Below are positions 17,019-24,805 of a DNA stretch of 64,000 nucleotides, piece by piece. Within the stretch, counting starts at the first letter, position 1; each line of letters opens with the position of its first letter. The position numbers and the translations under genes are program-made. Below the pieces are notes generated by a model, which saw nothing but the letters and a program-made list of their open reading frames with translations, was not told the DNA's origin and searched no databases. Source of the stretch: UBA1189 sp045612065 (lineage in GTDB: Bacteria > Bacteroidota > Bacteroidia > Bacteroidales > Bacteroidaceae); assembly GCA_045612065.1 (NCBI GenBank), contig JAZKYH010000073.1, positions 1 through 64,000 of the forward strand. Direction: 5' to 3'.

Positions 17019-17726
17019 ATGGACTTCAAAGCTGGAGAGATTATCTGTATCAACAAACCCTATACTTGGACCTCGTTTGCAGTGGTGAATAAGGTGCGCT
17101 ACTTGCTGTGCCGCAAGATGGGGGTAAAGAAACTGAAGGTGGGCCATACCGGCACGCTCGATCCCCTGGCCACAGGTGTGATGATACTCTGTACGGGTAA
17201 GGCCACAAAGCGTATCGAGGAGTTTCAGTACCAGACCAAGGAGTACATAGCCCATATCCGTCTCGGTGCGACCACACCATCGTATGATTTGGAGAAGCCT
17301 ATCGATGCTACCTATCCAACCGAGCACGTTACCCGTGAATTGGTGGAAGAGACGTTAAAAGGGTTTATTGGGACCATCGAGCAGGTTCCCCCTTCCTTTT
17401 CAGCTTGTATGGTCGAGGGAAAGCGTGCTTACGAGTTAGCGCGTAAGGGCGAGGAGGTGCAACTCAAGGCCAAGACTCTTGTCATCGATGAGATAGAACT
17501 CGTGGAGTGTAATCTTCCAGACATTGTCATCCGTGTCGTATGTAGCAAAGGTACTTATATCCGTGCTCTGGCTCGGGATATCGGTGAGGCGCTGCAGAGT
17601 GGTGCTCACCTTACAGGCTTGGAGCGCACGAGGGTAGGAGAGACCACGCTTGCCGATTGCATGAGTGTTGAGAGCTTTACTGACTGGTTGGAAAGTGTAG
17701 AACTCGCAGAAGCTACCGAAAACTGA
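17019..17726 (+). CDS. truB: tRNA pseudouridine(55) synthase
   Basis: Pseudouridine synthase of 235 residues acting on U55 of tRNA. The catalytic motif is HTGTLDPLATGVM (catalytic Asp about residue 48), with KEYIAHIRLG and CSKGTYIRALARDIG further on. Shorter than E. coli TruB because the C-terminal PUA extension is largely lacking, as usual in Bacteroidota. It lies between uppP and queA. Confidence 0.94.
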   Translation: MDFKAGEIICINKPYTWTSFAVVNKVRYLLCRKMGVKKLKVGHTGTLDPLATGVMILCTGKATKRIEEFQYQTKEYIAHIRLGATTPSYDLEKPIDATYPTEHVTRELVEETLKGFIGTIEQVPPSFSACMVEGKRAYELARKGEEVQLKAKTLVIDEIELVECNLPDIVIRVVCSKGTYIRALARDIGEALQSGAHLTGLERTRVGETTLADCMSVESFTDWLESVELAEATEN

Positions 17727-17758
17727 TTCCTTAAGGATTAATAAATAAAACTCATAAT

Positions 17759-18811
17759 ATGAAACTGTCACAATTCAAATTCAATCTTCCTGAAGATCGT
17801 ATTGCCACAGAACCAACTTTTCATCGTGATGACTCTAAATTGATGGTCGTTCATAAAAAGACCGGTGAAATAGAACATCGTCTCTTCAAGGAGGTGCTTG
17901 ATTATTTTGATGAGGGCGACGCCTTCCTCTTTAACGATACAAAGGTTTTCCCTGCGCGTCTCTATGGTAACAAGGAGAAGACTGGCGCACGTATCGAAGT
18001 GTTCCTGTTGCGTGAGCTCAATGAGGAGTTCCGTCTGTGGGATGTGCTTGTTGACCCAGCCCGTAAGATACGTATCGGTAACAAGCTTTACTTCGGTGAT
18101 GATGAGTCCATGGTAGCCGAGGTCATTGACAATACTACTTCACGTGGTCGTACGCTCCGTTTCCTTTATGATGGTCCGCATGATGAGTTTAAGGCGGCAC
18201 TTTATTCTCTTGGCGTAGCTCCCCTTCCTTACTATATCAATCGCGAGGCTAACGAAGAAGATTTCTCTCGTTTCCAAACCATCTATGCCAAGAATGAAGG
18301 TGCTGTGACAGCTCCTGCTGCAGGTTTGCACTTTAGCCGTGAGCTGATGAAGCGTATGGAGATTAAGGGTGTCGAGGCAGCTCACGTTACTATGCATATT
18401 GGTCAGGGCGTTTTCCGCGATATCGATGTCGAGGATCTTACTAAGCATAAGGTCGATTCAGAGCAGATGTTTGTAGAGCGCGAGGCAACGGAGATTGTCA
18501 ACGGAGCTAAGGAAAAGGGTCATAAGGTATGTGCCGTTGGTACTTCGGTGATGAGAGTGCTTGAGACAGCTGTAGGTGCTGACGGTCGTCTTAAGGAGTA
18601 CGAAGGTTGGACCAGCAAGTTTATCTTCCCCCCCTATGATTTCCGTTTTGCTGATGGCCTCATTACCAATTTCCATATGCCGTATTCTACCATGCTCATG
18701 CTTACTGCTGCGTATGGTGGTTACGAGAATGTGATGAATGCCTACGACGTAGCATTGGAGAACGGTTATCGTTTCGGAGCCTACGGTGATGCTATGCTTA
18801 TCATTGATTGA
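17759..18811 (+). CDS. queA: S-adenosylmethionine:tRNA ribosyltransferase-isomerase
   Basis: QueA (350 residues) makes epoxyqueuosine in tRNA from 7-aminomethyl-7-deazaguanine-tRNA and SAM. Seen are FNLPEDRIA, FNDTKVFPARLYG, the central EGAVTAPAAGLHFS and the C-terminal NFHMPYSTMLMLTAAY. It overlaps the folK start by one base, so the two are co-translated. truB upstream is also a tRNA modifier. Confidence 0.95.
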   Translation: MKLSQFKFNLPEDRIATEPTFHRDDSKLMVVHKKTGEIEHRLFKEVLDYFDEGDAFLFNDTKVFPARLYGNKEKTGARIEVFLLRELNEEFRLWDVLVDPARKIRIGNKLYFGDDESMVAEVIDNTTSRGRTLRFLYDGPHDEFKAALYSLGVAPLPYYINREANEEDFSRFQTIYAKNEGAVTAPAAGLHFSRELMKRMEIKGVEAAHVTMHIGQGVFRDIDVEDLTKHKVDSEQMFVEREATEIVNGAKEKGHKVCAVGTSVMRVLETAVGADGRLKEYEGWTSKFIFPPYDFRFADGLITNFHMPYSTMLMLTAAYGGYENVMNAYDVALENGYRFGAYGDAMLIID

Positions 18812-19227
18812 TGAGAGCTTATCTTGGTATAGGTACTAATTTGGGTGACCGCACAGCCAATCTGCAGTGTGCTGTCGACTTGATAAACGAGCAAGCAGGC
18901 CATGTGCTTGCTTGCTCGTCATTTATAGAGACTGAGCCGTGGGGATTCAGCTCTGAAAACGCTTTTCTTAACGCAGTCTTAGAGGTTGACACCTCGCTTA
19001 CCCCACACGAACTGTTGCGTGTAACTCAAGATATAGAGCGCACGATGGGGCGCACTCATAAGAGTATCAATGGCAATTATTCTGACCGCATCATCGATAT
19101 TGATATTTTGCTTTATGAGAATCTGGCAATCAGTGATGCAGAGCTCACGATTCCTCATCCTCTGATGTGGCAACGCCGCTTCGTCTTCGAACCGCTATTG
19201 GAAATAGCCCCGCACCTAAAAAAATAA
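18811..19227 (+). CDS. folK: 2-amino-4-hydroxy-6-hydroxymethyldihydropteridine diphosphokinase
   Basis: HPPK, 138 residues, transfers pyrophosphate from ATP in folate synthesis. Motifs: LGIGTNLGDR (residues 5-14), ETEPWGFSSENAFLNAV, and the signature DRIIDIDILLYENLAI with PHPLMWQRRFVFEPLLEIAP at the end. It starts within the queA stop (TGATG). Confidence 0.94.
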   Translation: MRAYLGIGTNLGDRTANLQCAVDLINEQAGHVLACSSFIETEPWGFSSENAFLNAVLEVDTSLTPHELLRVTQDIERTMGRTHKSINGNYSDRIIDIDILLYENLAISDAELTIPHPLMWQRRFVFEPLLEIAPHLKK

Positions 19228-19253
19228 ACCACCGAGATTCTCGGTGGTTTATT
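19223..19253. terminator. Bidirectional terminator between folK and the Hc1-like gene
   Basis: A perfect 14-bp stem (19223-19236 with 19240-19253) with a 3-nt loop lies between two convergent genes and overlaps the end of folK. A-rich and T-rich flanks support termination on both strands. Confidence 0.8.
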
Positions 19254-19272
19254 GCTTCAAAGCAGGATGATA

Positions 19273-19446
19273 TTACTTCGCTGCCTCGAGAGAAGCCTTG
19301 CGGAACTCCTTCATCATCTTCTCGAGTTCGAGAGAAGCCTTACGGGCACGTGTACCAGCTGCCTTGTTACCTTTTTCTACTTGGAGAGCTGCATCAGTTG
19401 CGAAAGCAGCATACTTTTCTTGAATTTTTTCAACGAGTTCTTTCAT
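19273..19446 (-). CDS. Histone H1-like protein, Hc1 family
   Basis: A 57-residue Lys/Ala/Glu-rich helical protein (MKELVEKIQEKYAAFATDAA..., then GNKAAGTRARKASLELEKMM) matching small Hc1-type proteins common in Bacteroidota. Chlamydial Hc1 condenses DNA; this short form lacks the long basic tail, so a nucleoid role is an inference. A longer start at 19494 is in frame but lies upstream of a good -7 box; the ATG at 19446 is preferred. Confidence 0.8.
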   Translation of the reverse strand: MKELVEKIQEKYAAFATDAALQVEKGNKAAGTRARKASLELEKMMKEFRKASLEAAK

Positions 19447-19475
19447 ATCTCTTAGTTTTAAGTTGATTACGTCTG

Positions 19476-19504
19476 CAAATATAGTAAAAATCAAAACATT
19501 GCAA
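19476..19504 (-). promoter_or_regulatory. Promoter of the Hc1-like gene
   Basis: On the minus strand TTG (19504-19502), an 18-nt spacer and TATATTTG (19483-19476) match the Bacteroidota consensus, 30 bp upstream of the start. Confidence 0.7.
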
Positions 19505-19547
19505 GCATTTTTGAGAAAGAAATCAAAAAAAGTTGCATTTTTTTTCT

Positions 19548-22500
19548 TTACATCGGGCCAAAACCACCTCCAAAGCCCATTCCAGGGCCTCCCATAGGCA
19601 TTCCACCACTTCTCATAGGTGCCATGGGAGGACGTCCTCCGTTAGGCATAGGAGGCATAGCTCCCTCGGGGAGAGGAGGGTATACATCATTGCTTCTGCC
19701 CGTGCGAGCCTCCTTGCGCGATTCCTTATCTCCGAAGAGGTTGAGTTTGTAGATGAAGTGCACCATGAAATAGCTGTTTACGGTATTGTACCATGTGTCG
19801 CTGCGCATGGTAGCATTCACGATACGGCTCACATTGCTCTGTTGCCCGAGAATGTCATAGAACTGTACGCTGATGGTTGCTGCGTTCTGGGCGAGGAAGC
19901 TCTTCGACAATTGGGCATTCCAGATGAGCTCGTCGGTGTTGAACTCAGGGTCGCTGAATCCACGGCGACTATTCATACCTATGTCTGACGAAATCTTTAA
20001 GTTCCACCAGGGCAACTGGATATTTGTTGAGGGACCATACGAGAAGATGTAGGTGTTGAGGTTGGCTGTTGGCTGCAAGTCATTACGTGCTCGGCTATAG
20101 TTGAGCGAGCCCTGCAGTGTGATTTCAAACCAATCGTTCTGGTAGGTTCCAGACAAACGCTCTGAGAGTGTTACCGAATGGGTGGCAGCAAGTGGGAACT
20201 CATCTCTTTCTGTTGCCGTACGCACATAACCCTCTTGGTAGCTATAGTTGGCATTGGTCGATGAACTCACTTTGTAGTGCTGGTTTGGCAGTGCCGTATT
20301 GTAGGCGATGCCGGCCCCAGTATTCCAGTTGCTAAACCAACCGTCAAGATTGGTGGGTTGAGATATACGTCCACCAGTTGCCTCGTTATAGGTGATTTTG
20401 TTGACGATGCTGTTTAGCGTGTTGTTGAATCTCAAGTTTGCCGAGATGTTCTGCAGGCGATCCACGTTGAAGTCCTGGAACTGTAGGTTAAGGCTGTTGT
20501 TGAATGTAGGTTTCAATCCAGGGTTACCTATAGTGACATTCAGCGGGTCGCTGTCATCCCTGATATCCAAGAGGTCTGTCATCGAAGGCTGGCTGCTACG
20601 TCCACGATAGTTGATTCGTAGGCTTGTTTGCTTGCTCCAGCGATAACGGAAGTTTATCGTAGGGGTGAAATTGAAAACCGTGCGTGTGGTATCAATGTTA
20701 TGTCCCATGTACTGATAGCTCATCTTACTTCGTTGGGGAAGTAGGGTGAATCCCACGTTCATGTTATACTTCTCGCGCACGAAACGCAATTGGGCAGTAA
20801 TGTCATGGTCAAAGTTCTCGTACGTGGCCAAGCGACTCAATTCCTCGCTGAGGTAGCGCTCGTAGTCATCGGGAAGTATCCATTCCGGCATTCCCCAGTC
20901 TTCAATCTTGTCGGGCAGGTTATACGTAGAACGCTCGCTGTTGTTGTAGCGATAGCTGAACTGATAGCTCAACTGCAGGAAGGTTGCCTTCCATAGCGGT
21001 TCGCTCCACATGGCACGTGCACTATAGTTATAGGTCTTCGATGGTGTGGTGTTATAGCGATTTATCGTTGAGGTGCTATCGTTGCGCTGATAGAAGCGGG
21101 TGAATGAGGTCGATGAAGAAAGGCTTTCGCTGATGCTGTATCCACCGTTGAGGCTCAAGGTGAGGTTACGTCCCTCAGAATTTAGCTTACGGTTTATTTG
21201 CAGGCGGCCGTTTACCGATGTGCTCTCACTGTTTCCTGCTGATTGGCGGCTGTTGTAGTTGATACGGCTGTCATCAGTCCATGTAGAGTCCAGAGGCTCG
21301 TAGTCTTCATCGGCATATTTCTCGTCAAGTATCTCGTAGGGATCTTTGTTGAACGTAGCCGATAGGTTGTTTGAGGCATTGCTCGATTTCGAGTACGCCA
21401 CATTAGGACGGAAGATAATGTCGGTCATCGTGTCGGGTCTCCATTCGAGGCGTAGGTCTGCATTTACTCGGAGACTCTCATTGTTTGATAAGCTGCTGCT
21501 ATTGGAGAATGAGTTGTCGCTACCTTGCTGGAGGAAGGTCTCCGATGCCGTCTGGCTTTGTACATCCGAGTCATTGTGGAAGAAGCGTACACCACCGCCG
21601 ACCTGGAACTGATATTTGTTCTTTTCTACTTCCTCACCGAGGTTTTTGGCCATAGAGAATCCACCCATTGAGCTTTGGTTCATGCCATTGCCACCGCCTC
21701 CACCTCCTCCGCGGCCGCCAGGACCACCACCGGGGAAGCCTTTGTCGTTGACGTTGTTTGTAGAGAGTATTACCGAGTAGTGCTCGTTCTCCTTGAAACG
21801 GTTTAGCATGCCCTTCACCGTATACAGATTGCGGATGTCATATTTCACCTCCTGTGTCGGACGTCCATAGCCGACATCGATGTTCGAGAACCATCCCTTC
21901 TTGGCATCCTCTTTCACGGTGAGGTCAAGTACCAACTCCTCCTCGCCATCGTCGATACCCGTCATCTCGGCCAAGTCGCTCTTCTTCTCGTAGCTCTTCA
22001 CCTTCTTTACCATGCTGGCCGGAAGGTTCTTCATGGCGATGCTCTTGTCCTCAGAGAAGAACTCCTTACCATCGACAAGAATCTTCGATACCGACTTGCC
22101 ATTGTAGGTCACTGTACCATCATTCCCTACTTCGTAACCAGGCAGCTTTCGGATAAGCTCTTCAAGCATCGATCCTTCGGCTACGCGGAATGTCTCGGCA
22201 TTGAATATCACCGTATCGTCCGATATCTGCACCTGTGCCATTTGTGCTTCAACGACAGCCTCTTTCAGGAGCAGGGCATCGGTTTTCAGTGTGATGGAGT
22301 CGAGGCGTACGCGGTGTGTCTCCTTCGTTACGGTAAAGTTGCGATATGAATCACCATAACCTACGAATGATACCTTGAGCAGGTAGTTGCCTAATGCCAA
22401 ACGATTCTCCAACTCGAACAAGCCTCTAAAGTCCGTAGTAGCTCCCGATAGGAATGTACTGTCGGGTAAGCTCAGCAATTGCACGGTAGCTGCAATAATT

Positions 22501-22616
22501 GGTTCGGTTGTCTCATAATCGGTGACATCGCCCGTCACCTTCACTTTCTTGTCCTGTGCAAAGGCCATGCCCATACAGCATAGCGCCAAGGCAGTCAGGA
22601 GTAGTTTTTTCTTCAT
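19548..22616 (-). CDS. Outer membrane beta-barrel protein with carboxypeptidase-regulatory-like N-terminus (TonB-receptor-like)
   Basis: A 1022-residue protein with signal peptide (MKKKLLLTALALCCMGMAFAQ), an N-terminal CarboxypepD_reg-like beta-sandwich (about 25-110), a plug-like region (VEAQMAQVQISDDTVIFNAE to SKILVDGKEFF, about 120-190) and a large C-terminal barrel with alternating aromatic strands, as in the OMP_b-brl_3 family. A Gly-rich stretch (about residues 295-315, with a run of seven Gly) and a Gly/Met/Pro-rich C-terminal tail are unusual, the latter placed after the barrel's end. No SusD partner is next to it, so it is probably not a glycan SusC. Ligand is unknown. Confidence 0.85.
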   Translation of the reverse strand: MKKKLLLTALALCCMGMAFAQDKKVKVTGDVTDYETTEPIIAATVQLLSLPDSTFLSGATTDFRGLFELENRLALGNYLLKVSFVGYGDSYRNFTVTKETHRVRLDSITLKTDALLLKEAVVEAQMAQVQISDDTVIFNAETFRVAEGSMLEELIRKLPGYEVGNDGTVTYNGKSVSKILVDGKEFFSEDKSIAMKNLPASMVKKVKSYEKKSDLAEMTGIDDGEEELVLDLTVKEDAKKGWFSNIDVGYGRPTQEVKYDIRNLYTVKGMLNRFKENEHYSVILSTNNVNDKGFPGGGPGGRGGGGGGGNGMNQSSMGGFSMAKNLGEEVEKNKYQFQVGGGVRFFHNDSDVQSQTASETFLQQGSDNSFSNSSSLSNNESLRVNADLRLEWRPDTMTDIIFRPNVAYSKSSNASNNLSATFNKDPYEILDEKYADEDYEPLDSTWTDDSRINYNSRQSAGNSESTSVNGRLQINRKLNSEGRNLTLSLNGGYSISESLSSSTSFTRFYQRNDSTSTINRYNTTPSKTYNYSARAMWSEPLWKATFLQLSYQFSYRYNNSERSTYNLPDKIEDWGMPEWILPDDYERYLSEELSRLATYENFDHDITAQLRFVREKYNMNVGFTLLPQRSKMSYQYMGHNIDTTRTVFNFTPTINFRYRWSKQTSLRINYRGRSSQPSMTDLLDIRDDSDPLNVTIGNPGLKPTFNNSLNLQFQDFNVDRLQNISANLRFNNTLNSIVNKITYNEATGGRISQPTNLDGWFSNWNTGAGIAYNTALPNQHYKVSSSTNANYSYQEGYVRTATERDEFPLAATHSVTLSERLSGTYQNDWFEITLQGSLNYSRARNDLQPTANLNTYIFSYGPSTNIQLPWWNLKISSDIGMNSRRGFSDPEFNTDELIWNAQLSKSFLAQNAATISVQFYDILGQQSNVSRIVNATMRSDTWYNTVNSYFMVHFIYKLNLFGDKESRKEARTGRSNDVYPPLPEGAMPPMPNGGRPPMAPMRSGGMPMGGPGMGFGGGFGPM

Positions 22617-22732
22617 CCTTTATGATATATGTTACGTAATTTCTCTCAGTCCTCAACGGATATACTTAACTATGACCTCGGTTCGTTCGAAAGGTTTAAT
22701 TGTAAACGAAAGAATCGCCTCCCTGCACAACA

Positions 22733-22762
22733 AAAAAGCATACACCGCGGTGTATGCTTTTT
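22733..22762 (-). terminator. Terminator after the ROK kinase gene
   Basis: A perfect 30-bp palindrome (15-bp arms) with a T run on the minus strand, 18 bp beyond the ROK gene stop. It also separates that gene from the barrel protein gene downstream. Confidence 0.85.
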
Positions 22763-22780
22763 GTGTGTATGCTATGACTC

Positions 22781-23731
22781 TTATTCCCAAGCCAAGGCAC
22801 TGGCACCGAGTACGGCAGCATCAGAGTCTTTGAGCTCGGAGACGAGGAGCTTGGTCTTACCCTTCCAGATGCTGAGCACGTTGGCCTCCATGGCCTCGTA
22901 TGTAGGCTTCATGATGAAGTCACCAGCCTTGGTGAGTCCACCGAAGAGCACGATAGCCTCTGGTGCGCTGAATGCGATGAAGTCGGCCAATGCCTCACCG
23001 AGTACAGTACCTGTAAACTCGAATACCTCCAACGCCACTTTGTCGCCACGTACGGCAGCGTCATACACATCTTTTGATGTGATGGGGCCTTGGATTTCGC
23101 GCAGCAAGCTGGGCTCATCAGTGCAGTCGATGATTTCCTTCACGGTGCGTGCTACGCCAGTAGCTGAGCAGTAGGTCTCCAAGCATCCGCAGCGTCCGCA
23201 TCCGCATTGGCGACCGTTGTGACGGCGTACGATAACATGGCCAAGCTCACCGGCAAAGCCGTCGTGGCCATACACAAGCTGTCCGTTCACTACGATACCG
23301 CTACCTACACCTGTTCCGAGAGTAATTTCAATGAAGTTTTTCATGCCACGTGCAGCACCATAGGTCATCTCACCGATGGCTGCAGCATTGGCATCATTGG
23401 TTACGCTTACGGGAACCCCGATAGCCTTCTTAAACTCCTCTGCCAAGGGTACGATACCCTTCCAAGGCAAGTTTGCCGAGTGTTCTATGTTGCCGGTGTG
23501 ATAGTTGCCGTTGGGAGCACCTATACCCATACCCTTGATCTTGGCTGTGCCACCCACTGCTTCAATCATGGGGAGGAGCTTCTCTGCTACGGCTGCTACA
23601 TATTCACCGAATTCTTTGTACACTTGAGTCTTCACTGAGTCTACGCTCAGGATGTTGCCACGAGCATCCACGATACCGAATACGGAGTTTGTACCACCGA
23701 TATCCATGCCCACTACATAAGGTCTGTCCAT
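22781..23731 (-). CDS. ROK-family sugar kinase (glucokinase-like)
   Basis: A 316-residue ROK protein with the ATP-binding GMDIGGTNSVFGIVD (residues 8-22), the sugar-binding NDANAAAIGE and LGTGVGSGIV, and the zinc-binding CGCGRCGCLE motif (about residues 177-186) seen in ROK kinases. It probably phosphorylates glucose or a related hexose on entry to glycolysis. Mannose or N-acetylmannosamine specificity cannot be ruled out; the sialidases elsewhere in the window make the latter worth testing. Confidence 0.88.
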   Translation of the reverse strand: MDRPYVVGMDIGGTNSVFGIVDARGNILSVDSVKTQVYKEFGEYVAAVAEKLLPMIEAVGGTAKIKGMGIGAPNGNYHTGNIEHSANLPWKGIVPLAEEFKKAIGVPVSVTNDANAAAIGEMTYGAARGMKNFIEITLGTGVGSGIVVNGQLVYGHDGFAGELGHVIVRRHNGRQCGCGRCGCLETYCSATGVARTVKEIIDCTDEPSLLREIQGPITSKDVYDAAVRGDKVALEVFEFTGTVLGEALADFIAFSAPEAIVLFGGLTKAGDFIMKPTYEAMEANVLSIWKGKTKLLVSELKDSDAAVLGASALAWE

Positions 23732-23783
23732 AATGTTATTTTTTTAAGTTGGAATTTGGTATATTGTATTATCTTTTGATGCA

Positions 23784-24326
23784 TCAGAAGAGGTAAGCCA
23801 ACGAGAACTGTACGAGTCCAGATTTATAGTAGAGCTTCTCTCTCCATGGCATATTATAGTTGGCTGCCAGCTGCACACGCTTCAGTAAGGTCACTCCCAA
23901 GCCTGCGTTGAGGTCCACAGTAGAGCTCTCCATATAATAGACATCGGATGTCTTGCCTACATTGAACCCAAACTCAGGGCCCACAGCCAAGAAAAGGTTT
24001 GCCTTATTGCCTAAGCCAAAACTGTACTTGATGTTCAGCGGTAGCTGGATACAGTCTTGCTTGAAGTCATCCGAAACATTCTTTTGGGCATACATGGCTG
24101 CCGCCTCAACGCCAAGTCCAATAATCGGTATGCGCACCTCTGCCTTGGGACCAATAAAGAAGCCGGCATAGTCGTCCAGCTTCAGGGCTTGTCCTTCAGT
24201 CTTGAGTTCAGGCAGGCTTCCTAAGCTCACACCACCTTTGATACCCCAGCAGAATTGGGCTTGTGCGGGAGTTGCCATCAGCAGAGCTACGGCAACCATC
24301 GCCATGAATATAATCTTCTTTATCAT
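23784..24326 (-). CDS. Small outer membrane beta-barrel protein (PorT/OMP_b-brl family)
   Basis: About 180 residues with signal peptide (MIKKIIFMAMVAVALLMATPAQAQ) and alternating strands ending in an aromatic residue (SLAYLF), typical of 8-stranded outer-membrane barrels (GIKGGVSL start, FFIGPKAEVRIP, LFLAVGPEFGFN). The first possible start at 24368 lies beyond the -7 box, so the ATG at 24326 is used. It precedes the ROK gene by 52 bp. Function is unknown. Confidence 0.8.
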   Translation of the reverse strand: MIKKIIFMAMVAVALLMATPAQAQFCWGIKGGVSLGSLPELKTEGQALKLDDYAGFFIGPKAEVRIPIIGLGVEAAAMYAQKNVSDDFKQDCIQLPLNIKYSFGLGNKANLFLAVGPEFGFNVGKTSDVYYMESSTVDLNAGLGVTLLKRVQLAANYNMPWREKLYYKSGLVQFSLAYLF

Positions 24327-24349
24327 ATGTCGTTTTCTCCTTTTGCGTG

Positions 24350-24357
24350 CAAATATA
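24350..24357 (-). promoter_or_regulatory. -7 element of the small barrel gene
   Basis: TATATTTG on the minus strand matches TAnnTTTG, 23 bp upstream of the start at 24326; the -33 region has no clear TTTG. Confidence 0.55.
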
Positions 24358-24481
24358 CAAATAAGCAAGCGAAATAAATAAAGTTTGCTTTATTATTTTG
24401 TGGCGAGCACAAGTATATTCGCGATTTTTCGCAAGTATACATGTGTTTCCTGAGGTCTCGTAACTATCAGTCGCTACAAAA

Positions 24482-24513
24482 ATTGAGGGCATACCATGCA
24501 GCATGCCCTCAAT
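24482..24513 (-). terminator. Terminator after small peptide 1
   Basis: An 11-bp perfect stem (24482-24492 with 24503-24513), 10-nt loop and a T run on the minus strand, directly downstream of the small peptide gene. Confidence 0.75.
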
Positions 24514-24536
24514 ACATATAGATGTCGTGTTATCAC

Positions 24537-24719
24537 TTATTGTTCAGCCCAAAGGTTGCCCCAAGAGCCACGGCGACGGCGGTTGGTGAGAGGAGTACTA
24601 TCATCTGCCTCTCCCTCGCCAAAGCCAGGTTTAGTACCAGGACTCGTAGTCATCATCTGCGACTGCACCTCAATAGTCATTATCTCTATCTCGGGTTTGA
24701 TATATTCTTTCTTTTCCAT
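24537..24719 (-). CDS. Small peptide 1 of the MEKKxYIKPEIE...RRGxWGxLW family
   Basis: A 60-residue protein. It starts MEKKEYIKPEIEIMTIEVQS, has a Gly/Asp/Glu-rich middle and ends NRRRRGSWGNLWAEQ. Two paralogues in this window (46344-46541 and 53924-54103) keep the same N-terminal block and the RRGxWGxLW end while the centre varies. There is no signal peptide or TM segment. It lies 86 bp downstream of the 1758-aa secreted protein gene and ends before a terminator. Small proteins with a YIKPEIE-like start are familiar in Bacteroidota but I know of no assigned function. A ribosomally made precursor peptide or a cargo partner are guesses. Confidence 0.75.
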   Translation of the reverse strand: MEKKEYIKPEIEIMTIEVQSQMMTTSPGTKPGFGEGEADDSTPLTNRRRRGSWGNLWAEQ

Positions 24720-24805
24720 TCTTTCAGTCTTCTTTTATTTACAATCACCTTAACTTCGTTTTAGTTGCTCACGTTCGGCATAGTCAAACATGTTTGCCTC
24801 TGCAC

